Both the position numbers and the translations under genes were made by a program. Below the pieces are notes generated by a model, which worked only from the letters and a program-made list of their open reading frames with translations, did not search any database and was not told the origin of the DNA. Positions 1 through 7,296 of a stretch of 64,000 bases of DNA are shown one piece after another (the stretch's first letter is position 1; the number at the start of each line of letters is the position of its first letter). Where the stretch lies: assembly GCA_946965045.2 (NCBI GenBank), contig OX337240.1, positions 2,108,001-2,172,000 on the forward strand. The letters run 5' to 3'. The stretch comes from Epithemia pelagica (lineage: Eukaryota > Bacillariophyta > Bacillariophyceae > Surirellales > Surirellaceae).

Positions 1-779
1 CAAGCAACTGACATTTTAGCATTGTCCACAGTTGATTCTATGGGTGTGTAGTTAATTCCACTAAATCCTCAATAGCAACTTTCTCAATGTTCATATGCTG
101 TTCCTCAGCACCATTCATCCCTCGAATTGCATAGAGGCTCCCATTGCATACAATGGCTGAATGATGCGATCGTTTCATTCTCATTTTTGGGCCTTCGCGT
201 CATTGTTGACCGTCCGTTCCAAGATTGAGTAGCATCACTGTGTCAGTAGTAGTCTAGAAGTCAGCAAAAGGGAGTGTCCGCAATACGACACAATCTGGTG
301 CTTGGTAAGCAATTTCTGCACAGCTGCTTCACAGCGATTCGTGAAGACATTTGGAAAGTCATAAAACTTCACGTCAGAAATAACCAGCTTGGCGGCTTTT
401 ACAAGACGCCTATCAATCGAACACAAGTCACCCTTGCTCATCCCCAAGCCGCATGTCTTTTGAAAGCATATTGGTAACTGTCTGTTGTTTAGTTTTTAAC
501 GGTCTTTATTCCAAACAAGACGACTCATTCCAAGTTACATACCATATGAAGCCCCCCCCCCCCCCCCCCCCCCCACCGATGACCTTCCTTTCATCTCCAT
601 TGAAGGAAAATGTCAACCAAGATTCTCATTGACTCGTCCAATGGTCTCCTATGCTTTTAACAATTCGATGATTCCCATCAAAACAGTCTACAGAATGGAA
701 TCTTTTAACCTGGATGGCAACCCACAGTGTCAGAATTCAAGTTACAAATTCATTTGACCTTGTGGAGATTCACTGTGAA
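1..779. repeat. Left arm of a large inverted repeat
   Basis: This segment is the reverse complement of 2527-2994 joined to 3673-3972, with only scattered mismatches. It begins at the window edge, so the arm probably extends further left. At position 300/301 it lacks the 678 bp (2995-3672) present in the right arm. The arm holds a minus-strand open frame (235-447) matching the first 49 residues of the frame at 2848-3126 and then diverging at the deletion point. A C homopolymer at 552-574 is 23 bases long; its partner in the right arm is 12. No terminal motif shows which transposon type, if any, made it. Confidence 0.9.
552..574. repeat. C homopolymer (23 bases)
   Basis: An uninterrupted run of 23 C in the left arm of the inverted repeat; the equivalent run in the right arm (2732-2743, read as G) has 12. 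The difference is either slippage since the arms formed or sequencing error. Confidence 0.9.
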
Positions 780-842
780 ATGGGCAAGTGAGGCTTAACT
801 ACCGGAGAGGCTTAACTGGCGCAATCTACGGTAGCATCTTTC

Positions 843-1163
843 TTGTTTTATAAAAGAGTGAGACTATTTCTAGGATGTATTACTTGCCTGATGATCATTC
901 CAGGAATGATTTCCTGGAACTTCACTGCTACTCCAAGCGATGACAAAATGGATCAAACCACTTTCAAAAGTCATTTTGATTTTACAACGTGTCAAAGAAC
1001 AATCAACATCAAGGAAAGACTCCCAATTAGAAAAAGTATTACAAGACAAAGACTCAACAATACCAGAATTCGCATCCATATAGATGTAGTTGAAAGTTTC
1101 GAGAAGGATTGTTCCCAGTGTGATGGAGTTGTAGGATTACTTAACGGTGCTTCAATCCTTTAG
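843..1163 (+). CDS. Hypothetical ORF with hydrophobic N-terminus
   Basis: A 106-residue open frame in the loop of the inverted repeat. Residues 1-25 are basic then hydrophobic (KRVRLFLGCITCLMIIPGMI), like a signal anchor; the rest is polar and basic. I recognise no family. A similar stretch of roughly 40 bp (TTTATAAAAAGAGTGAG followed by a TCTAGAATGTATT-like block) recurs near 37389, so part of it may be a dispersed repeat rather than a gene. Confidence 0.25.
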   Translation: MFYKRVRLFLGCITCLMIIPGMISWNFTATPSDDKMDQTTFKSHFDFTTCQRTINIKERLPIRKSITRQRLNNTRIRIHIDVVESFEKDCSQCDGVVGLLNGASIL

Positions 1164-1169
1164 AGTAGG

Positions 1170-1281
1170 GTCGCCCGGCGCGGAGGGTAGAATGACAAGG
1201 AGGGCAGACGTTCGAGGAGGGCGCCTGTCCAACAAGACATATGCCCCTCTAGTCATTCTCCCAACAAGCCGGGCGTCCGAC
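1170..1281. repeat. GC-rich imperfect inverted repeat (hairpin)
   Basis: Arms at about 1170-1204 and 1244-1281 are imperfect reverse complements: both contain GCCCGGC followed by a core reading AGAATGAC, then a G-rich block. The 40-bp centre has no ORF. It is notably richer in GC than its surroundings. It could be a small foldback or MITE relic; no target-site duplication was seen. Confidence 0.5.
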
Positions 1282-1548
1282 GAGGAAGGAACGAGAAAAT
1301 ACAGGGGTGTAATCTGCCTACTTTTTATCTTGATATGTAGGTAGTGACTTCCGCCCGGTTTTATTATGAGTTGGGATGTTGCAAGGACAAAATATTCCTT
1401 GCGCGGTTCACCCATGATGTCGCACAATTTGCACGATTTTCTTATCCGAACAACTTCCCGGCTCAACAAAAAATCTACTGTAATAAAAAATGTGAGATTT
1501 TTGTATCTAAAAATGCCTGACCAGACATTGTGGTGGTAGCAATGGGGC

Positions 1549-1604
1549 GAAACAAATGACTTCGCCTTCCTTTCAGTAGGGAAACAAACGACTTTGCCTT
1601 CCTT
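1549..1604. repeat. 32-bp tandem duplication
   Basis: Two adjacent copies of a 32-bp unit starting GAAACAAATGACTTCGCC (the second ending slightly early) with three substitutions. Non-coding context. Confidence 0.7.
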
Positions 1605-1690
1605 AATGTCGACAAGACAGAATTTGTTGTTTACTCAGACTTGTTTGAAGTCAAGGAGGAAGACCTGTCACCCTTTCTTGGGCTTGGATA

Positions 1691-1792
1691 GAGTGAAATC
1701 AAATACTGGAAACAAAACCTTGAAGAGTGAACTCAAATACTGGAAACAGAATCTTGAAGAGTGATCTCAAATACTGGAAACAGAATCTTGAA
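1691..1792. repeat. Three 34-bp tandem repeats
   Basis: Three consecutive 34-bp units (1691-1724, 1725-1758, 1759-1792) of the form GAGTGAnnTCAAATACTGG followed by AAACAnAAnCTTGAA. Copies 2 and 3 differ at a single base, so the array is young. Confidence 0.9.
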
Positions 1793-2526
1793 GTTCTTGG
1801 ATTGAGGAAACCAGACAAGATAAGACATCAATGGAATGGTACAGTTTGATTATCTTGGAACCACATCTGTGCACAACTGGTGCTCGTAATGGCTTGGAAA
1901 GGGAAGGGTGGCACTTCAAGTTCTTCTTTGGGAACAATGGGTAAAAGAGGCAAATGGTAATATCAACTTTAGGATACAACCAATTGCAGTGTTTTTTGGT
2001 GTCTTGATTGGGGAGTTTCACGTGGACGAATTTTCCCATACGGAACAGACCATCCATCAATGGAATGTAGATCGGTGATGGTACCATTCTGTGTTGATTA
2101 TCCAATCTGATGTGCCTTTTTGTATAGTGATTTGGGTGTCAGCTGTCAACATTGGGTACATTGATTTGGTTCTTGTGGAACAGTTCTCCCTTGACATGCA
2201 ATCATTATGGGATAGAGGTCAAGTACCGAGTACCAAAATGTGAGCAAAGACAACTGTTCCAAAAGGATTCAATTAAATAGAACAAAAAATAGGTTAATGT
2301 TTAATGTAATTTTAACAAGCAAACCCGGTCGGGGTAGCGCAAGGCATATTTTTATGGGATGGGCAGGCGGATTTGTCTCATTCGTTCTGCAAAATTGAAA
2401 TACCAGGGGCTTGTTGTGCTGTGCTGGTAAAATGTCAAACGAGCAATGAAGCAACATGGGACTATTTAAAAAAGATCAAGATTTGTAACGAAATATGAAG
2501 CAAACAACCTCCAAGTCTCCATCTCC
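1793..2526. other. No recognisable feature
   Basis: The right half of the inverted-repeat loop. A 112-residue minus-strand open frame (1767-2105) overlaps the tandem repeats and resembles no family I know. I see no gene signal here. Confidence 0.4.
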
Positions 2527-2847
2527 TTCACAGTGAATCTCCACAAGGTCAAATGAATTTGTAACTTGAATTCTGACACTGTGGGTTGCCATCCAGGTTA
2601 AAAGATTCCATTCTGTAGACTGTTTTGATGGGAATCATCGAATTGTTAAAAGCATAGGAGACCATTGGACGAGTCAATGAGAATCTTGGTTGACATTTTC
2701 CTTCAATGGAGATGAAAGGAAGGTCATCGGTGGGGGGGGGGGGCTTCATATGGTATGTAACTTGGAATGAGTCGTCTTGTTTGGAATAAAGACCGTTAAA
2801 AACTAAACAACAGACAGTTACCAATATGCTTTCAAAAGACATGCGGC

Positions 2848-3126
2848 TTGGGGATGAGCAAGGGTGACTTGTGTTCGATTGATAGGCGTCTTGTAAAAGC
2901 CGCCAAGCTGGTTATTTCTGACGTGAAGTTTTATGACTTTCCAAATGTCTTCACGAATCGCTGTGAAGCAGCTGTGCAGAAATTGCTTACCAAGCTTCCT
3001 GATCTCTGGTGCCAATATAAAAATGATCACAAGCCGAATAATGAATGGGACGACAGTGAAGGAGACAAGTCTGATGAACATGAACTAGACGGGATGGCAA
3101 GACTCAGGATCTCTGGGACAACTTGA
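2848..3126 (+). CDS. Hypothetical protein in the inverted-repeat arm
   Basis: A 92-residue open frame with basic N-terminal half (KAAKLVISDVKFYDFPNVF) and an acidic, His/Glu-rich tail. The same first 49 residues are encoded on the opposite strand at 235-447, where the frame then changes at the deletion. Conservation of the frame in both arms is only a consequence of near-identity, so it is weak evidence for coding. No family recognised. Confidence 0.3.
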   Translation: MGMSKGDLCSIDRRLVKAAKLVISDVKFYDFPNVFTNRCEAAVQKLLTKLPDLWCQYKNDHKPNNEWDDSEGDKSDEHELDGMARLRISGTT

Positions 3127-3350
3127 AAGATCCAACCGATCCCAGCTAAGATCCAACCGATCCTTTATGCAAGAAGATACACAAGATCCACTGACCGCAA
3201 GAGCTTCAACTGCTCCAACTGATACCCCTCCAAGTCCATAGAATACCAGTCTTCGAGAGACATTCAGGATTTGATCTCCAACTACTCTGTTCTTTGCACT
3301 TGATTTGTCTATATCAGTTTAGAGTATTATCTGACGATTACAATGATATA

Positions 3351-3641
3351 TTATTTGCTTGGGGGATCTTGGGTTACAATCCAAAAATGTCGTTCCATCC
3401 AACTGGTGACACGGGTGAGATCCTCAGCCTCCTTGCCTTGTCCAATGGGCGATGATGTGATGAGCACATCGTATGCGGGAGTGTTGTTAAGGAAGACACT
3501 CTTGTTTGGCTTCGAAAGGTTCAGATTGTCAATCTGGGTGGTGAAGAAGAAACACCTATTGCTGCTGTTTGGGTAACAGACGACATCGATAGAATACTCT
3601 GAAGCCATATCGCGCCGGCGACTGAAGTCAAACGAGGACAT
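3351..3641 (-). CDS. Hypothetical ORF in the right-arm-only segment
   Basis: A 96-residue minus-strand frame lying in the segment missing from the left arm. Composition is plausible for protein, with Ser/Asn-rich regions and SSPIGQGKEAEDLTRVTSWM near the end. I do not recognise it. It could be part of the gene whose remainder was lost from the left arm. Confidence 0.3.
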   Translation of the reverse strand: MSSFDFSRRRDMASEYSIDVVCYPNSSNRCFFFTTQIDNLNLSKPNKSVFLNNTPAYDVLITSSPIGQGKEAEDLTRVTSWMERHFWIVTQDPPSK

Positions 3642-3972
3642 CAGCGCTCCACTATGGCATGATGGAAGTATGCACCAGATTGTGTCGTATTGCGGACACT
3701 CCCTTTTGCTGACTTCTAGACTACTACTGATACAGTGATGCTACTCAATCTTGGAACGGACGGTCAACAATGACGCGAAGGCCCAAAAATGAGAATGAAA
3801 CGATCGCATCATTCAGCCATTGTATGCAATGGGAGCCTCGATGCAATTCGAGGGATGAATGGTGCTGAGGAACAGCATATGAACATTGAGAAAGTTGCTA
3901 TTGAGGATTTAGTGGAATTAACTACACACCCATAGAATCAACTGTGGACAATGCTAAAATGTCAGTTGCTTG

Positions 3973-4200
3973 GGATACACGGAGAATGTGCTGCAACTGC
4001 CACAATGAATTGTTATATCATGGTGGCTTATAGCTTCAAGGTGAATATTATCGACAGACCGTGAACCTGTGACAAAATCTTGGCAATGAGTGACATGTCC
4101 TCTTCGACATCGTCCACCCAAACTTCAAGAGTTTTGGACACCAACCATCCCTCTGACATCGTCTCCCCCCTAATCTGATAACCAGGGCTCCCTGGAATCA
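3973..4200. other. Short gap with weak minus-strand frame
   Basis: Contains the bulk of a minus-strand frame (4028-4210) whose C-terminal half reads like protein (WLVSKTLEVWVDDVEEDMSL). It may be a remnant exon. Nothing else is visible. Confidence 0.3.
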
Positions 4201-4686
4201 ATGAACACACTAATCAAGATCCAGATTGAGTCTCAGACTGTCAATATTGGTGACTCCTTTGTTCAGCAAAAAACTTGTAAAACTGTGTATGAGATTCATG
4301 GTATTTTCCCTCCCGGTATGCCCAACTCTCTCTATGTCTTTCGTCACAAAGAAGATTTCTCCCTTTTCATCTCACGACAGGCTCCTGTCGGCCGTCAAAT
4401 CAAGTTGTTGCGTTCTTTGAAATATTTTGGACAGATATACCACCATATATCTGATGAGCAGAATATCTACGAAGTCAAATCTGTCAACCGCTATGAAAAC
4501 GGCCCCTTTGTTGTGTCGCAAATTGTCGGAGGGGTGTTTTATAACCACGACCTCCTCCCGGACCAACAAAAATTTGTAAGTGGGAAGATGCCGACGAAGT
4601 ACTTCTTCTCATTCGTCAGTACATGGATGAATTGCATAGTAAGGAATTTAAATGTTGTTGACGTTCTACCTTATTCATTGTCATGA
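4201..4686 (+). CDS. Unidentified protein-like ORF
   Basis: A 161-residue frame with convincing protein composition and no low-complexity stretches (for example VYEIHGIFPPGMPNSLYVFR and YENGPFVVSQIVGG). I do not recognise the family. The first ATG of the frame is used as start, but the context suggests a fragment. It converges tail-to-tail with the minus-strand fragments at 4671-5195. Confidence 0.4.
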   Translation: MNTLIKIQIESQTVNIGDSFVQQKTCKTVYEIHGIFPPGMPNSLYVFRHKEDFSLFISRQAPVGRQIKLLRSLKYFGQIYHHISDEQNIYEVKSVNRYENGPFVVSQIVGGVFYNHDLLPDQQKFVSGKMPTKYFFSFVSTWMNCIVRNLNVVDVLPYSLS

Positions 4687-5195
4687 TCATCGTTCTCTTC
4701 CAACATTCGTAGAATATCTACAGGTCCTGGTTCCGCGGCTGCAGGAATTGAAGTTTCCAGAGAGGGCTTGAGTCCATCTGGAAGCTTGGTCGGTGGTTGT
4801 CGGGTCGGTGGTTGTCTGGTTGGTGGTTGTCTCGGAGGAGGGATGGGGACAGTTCTGCAGTTGCGTCGAGAATCCAAGAGGTGGTATTGTTGTATATGGT
4901 GAAGAATTCCCACTCCTCATCATCTGGTAATATGATCCTTAATGAAATCCTCAAATTCCTTTTCCTTATCATCAGTAATATATTCCCGCCATGTTGTCTC
5001 ATCGAAACCATCAACACATCGAGAAACTTTGTCCACCGCAAATGGAGGGTAATCGTCATGGTCGTGGTGGTCCATTCCGTGAAGATTATGACCGCAACAG
5101 TCGGAAAACTGAGAAATGAAAAACGCCGATGAGCGAGACAACAGCACAACAACAAAACAAGATTCCACGATTAGCGACTCAAGATTGTAAGTCAT
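4671..5195 (-). pseudogene. Frameshifted acidic gene fragment
   Basis: Read leftward, the first part (5195 to 4920) contains a strongly protein-like acidic stretch (DDYPPFAVDKVSRCVDGFDE, then TTWREYITDDKEKEFEDF). At about 4925 the sense moves to another frame (4718-5155) that continues with DDEEWEFFTIYNNTTSWILD. The end is Pro/Thr-rich because of three 15-bp repeats at 4788-4832. One frameshift joins the pieces. Family not recognised; probably a transposon-borne or decayed host gene. Confidence 0.4.
4788..4832. repeat. Three 15-bp tandem repeats
   Basis: GGTCGGTGGTTGTCG, GGTCGGTGGTTGTCT and GGTTGGTGGTTGTCT in tandem. On the minus strand they encode RQPPT units, so the repeat preserves frame. 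Confidence 0.85.
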
Positions 5196-5214
5196 ACTCT
5201 AAAACTTCTACTGA

Positions 5215-5397
5215 AACGCCACCGTACTTCCCGAAGAATTGTCCGACGTCATCAAAATTGTCGGGAAATGCAAGAGCTCCGCCTCCTTCTTCGAATCGTT
5301 CGTTGCTGAAGTTTTCGATCCGTTCAATAATGCTTGTACTATCTTGTTGGGTCAGTGTGCTGTGATCCAGCGCTTGGGCCTCCGTTGGAAATCCTAG
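5215..5397 (+). pseudogene. C-terminal fragment shared with the spacer gene at 16415
   Basis: A stop-to-stop frame of 60 residues with no usable ATG. Its end reads VAEVFDPFNNACTILLGQCA followed by VIQRLGLRW, and the same C-terminus is encoded on the minus strand at 16415-16500 (and 30928) with one substitution. The similarity continues past the stop codon to about 5440 and begins abruptly at VAEV, so it is a shared DNA block of about 150 bp rather than a full paralogue. Function unknown. Confidence 0.5.
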
Positions 5398-5647
5398 GCC
5401 TTGCCCGGTGGATTCAGTCCTTTCTCTTTTGACCCCTTTCTCTTTTGACCCATATGCAATCCCCGGTCTGGACTAGAATCACACTCTTGATAAAAACATA
5501 GTTCGTCGTCCAGTCCCAAGCGCTTGGACTTGGTCACTAGATTGCGGTGCCTGGGAATGTCCTACTCTCTGAGTCAGCATATTTCTCACGTTTCAGGCAA
5601 AAGGATGATAGCTTAGGGCGTAGATGGGATTTTACGTGGACAGCTGA

Positions 5648-6214
5648 ATGAAGGAGACATGGCTGGACAACCCATGCTCTCCTTCATTCCCCTCTCCACC
5701 TATCATCAAGTTGCGATACAAAACGATTTTTCTGGCTCCGTACGGATCGGACGATGCTTCAGGTGATGGCTTTGGCTCGGCAATCCATTTTCCCCAAAAG
5801 GGTCTGTCATATCGTATTGGGGTGTGGAAGGCAGACGTGACCATAAGCGAGTCATCTAACTGGCACGAATTCACCAATTGTGTAGAAGCCCTGGAGGAAG
5901 AAGCGGAGAAAGGCACCCTCGCCTCCACTGAAGTTTTTTTCTTCACCGACAATTCTACAGTAGAAAGATGTTTTTACAACGGCACTACTACTTCCGTGAT
6001 ACTACAACACCGCAAGCTGTGTGAACGACAAACAACGGAGAGACCACTGCCACCCAATGTCATACCACTCAAAGAACGTCTCACCATCTTTCCCACCATC
6101 TTTCTCCCAAACTTCCTTGCCACCTCACCCCATACACGACCTTTCCTCATCCACAAGGCAACAATAAACCTCATTTTTCACAAGACCACGAAAAAACCTT
6201 GTGCTGAACCGTAG
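5648..6214 (+). pseudogene. RNase H-like domain of a retroelement
   Basis: A 188-residue frame. Residues about 30-50 read APYGSDDASGDGFGSAIHF, the first catalytic Asp strand of a retroelement RNase H. NWHEFTNCVEALEEE supplies the Glu helix near residue 80, and VFFFTDNSTVERCFYNG at about 100-115 supplies the later Asp. This arrangement is typical of DIRS-like and related retroelements in protists (family knowledge). After residue 120 the sequence becomes Pro/Thr-rich and loses similarity. I find no matching reverse transcriptase upstream, so it is a fragment. Confidence 0.6.
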
Positions 6215-6234
6215 GCAATCCAAACTGGACTAGG

Positions 6235-6375
6235 ATGGATGAGGACGACGATGGGGAGTTCCTTGTCAAGCAATCAACGGAAAAAATAGTCAAAGTCCTT
6301 CAAGATACATGCGGAGGCACAGGAGTACGTTATTCGAACATCGATGTGCTGTCGAATTATCAGCATCAAACCGGG
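6235..6375 (+). pseudogene. Acidic N-terminal gene fragment cut by the copia stub
   Basis: Begins with ATG and encodes an acidic start (MDEDDDGEFLVKQSTEKIVK) and about 47 residues, then runs directly into copia internal sequence at about 6376, where its frame continues by chance. The breakpoint shows a few bases of shared sequence (CGGGGTCTG). The rest of the gene is not visible to the right of the duplicated block. Confidence 0.3.
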
Positions 6376-6563
6376 GTCTGTTTCGGAGTTTCAATCAAGG
6401 GCTCGCCCGGATGGGACACGGGTGGATGGAGTTCCTCCCCGCTTTGTTGGAAGGAATGAAAGATGTGTCGAATAGAGAGGTTGGAATCGTCGTGAGACAT
6501 CGAAAGCTTCTCGGAAATAAACGATGAGACTGTTAATCTGATAAACTTCTCTCGATTCAACAG
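6376..6563 (-). mobile_element. Stub of copia internal sequence abutting an LTR
   Basis: These 188 bp match 13918-14105 with very few differences. In an intact element that sequence lies just inside the 5' LTR and encodes the start of the 252-aa ORF. Here it sits outside the 3' LTR of element 1. The LTR at 6564-7296 is therefore shared by element 1 and the truncated end of a second copy, the pattern expected from recombination between LTRs. Confidence 0.85.
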
Positions 6564-7296
6564 GGGTTAGACAGATAGGTACGATAGGTAAAAGGCTCGC
6601 TGAGCCGACAATCGAATCACCAACCGATACAACAATCCTCCACGGGTCAGAGAAGAGTTGCAAGTCGAAGTCCGCCGTGGGTGGGGGCAGTCGGTCCACT
6701 GATAAGAGGTAAGTCTTAAGATGAGTGTTAAAATGGTGATATTAATGATTGTGAGACGATTACTAACTAAGGTGGTTGATGGTGCCGAAGTCCTGGCTCT
6801 TGCATACGGCCATGGATCTGGTGTGATAGGTCCTCACTGGTTGGAGTAGACCGGCATTGGTGTATATTGAATGTATAGGGTGATGGATAACATGTATGGG
6901 ATGCAACAGCTCTTGCTTTGTCGTGGTATAAGTCTTGTCCTGGGCGCGTTGCTGTTTGCATTCTTGGATTTGTGGGAACAGAGATATGGTCTCGCGTGAT
7001 CGTGATTCGTGCTTTGATTACATAGACCGTTAGGTCGAATCGTGGATGCGCGTACTCGGATAGTAGAGGCGCGCACTTGATAGTTTTGGGCGCGCACGTG
7101 TTGGGCCATAGTTAATATCCGAGCGGTCGCCGATAACGCGTGCACTGCGAGCATGCCGTGGCCAAATTTATAGTTTCGCGAGCATGCCGACATTCTTTTC
7201 TCACTTTTAGGAAAATGTCATCGGATGCCATAAAATACTAGCATCATTCGATGAGTTGTAGGTTTTGCCACCTAGTTTTCGGTGAGAATCCTAACA
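6564..7296 (-). repeat. 3' LTR of copia copy 1
   Basis: A 733-bp LTR identical in layout to 14106-14838, 21077-21809 and 28619-29351. In element orientation it starts TGTTAGGATTC and ends GTCTAACCC. Its first bases supply the TAG stop of the RT-RNase H frame (7291-7293). The polypurine tract GTGGGGAG lies immediately upstream (7297-7304). Confidence 0.95.
7035..7189 (-). promoter_or_regulatory. Repeat-rich U3 region of the LTR
   Basis: Three 21-bp tandem units (7035-7055, 7056-7076, 7077-7097), each ending in a GCGCGyAC block on the plus strand, and two copies of GCGAGCATGCCG (7147-7158, 7178-7189) flanking a TATAAATT-like element (minus strand, about 7163-7172). Such short repeats near a TATA-like box in U3 resemble enhancers of plant and algal copia LTRs (inference). 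All four LTRs in the window carry the same array. Confidence 0.5.

Larger units (their letters stand above)
2527..3972. repeat. Right arm of the large inverted repeat
   Basis: Positions 2527-2994 and 3673-3972 pair with 1-779. The intervening 2995-3672 is unique to this arm. The open frame at 2848-3126 runs across the 2995 junction, which favours a deletion in the left arm over an insertion here. No duplication flanks the extra segment. Confidence 0.9.

Noticed and set aside
6834-7193. 119-aa minus-strand frame (repeated in every LTR)
   Set aside because: It lies wholly inside the LTR and its repeated peptide comes from the 21-bp U3 repeats. It recurs because LTRs recur, not because it is a gene.
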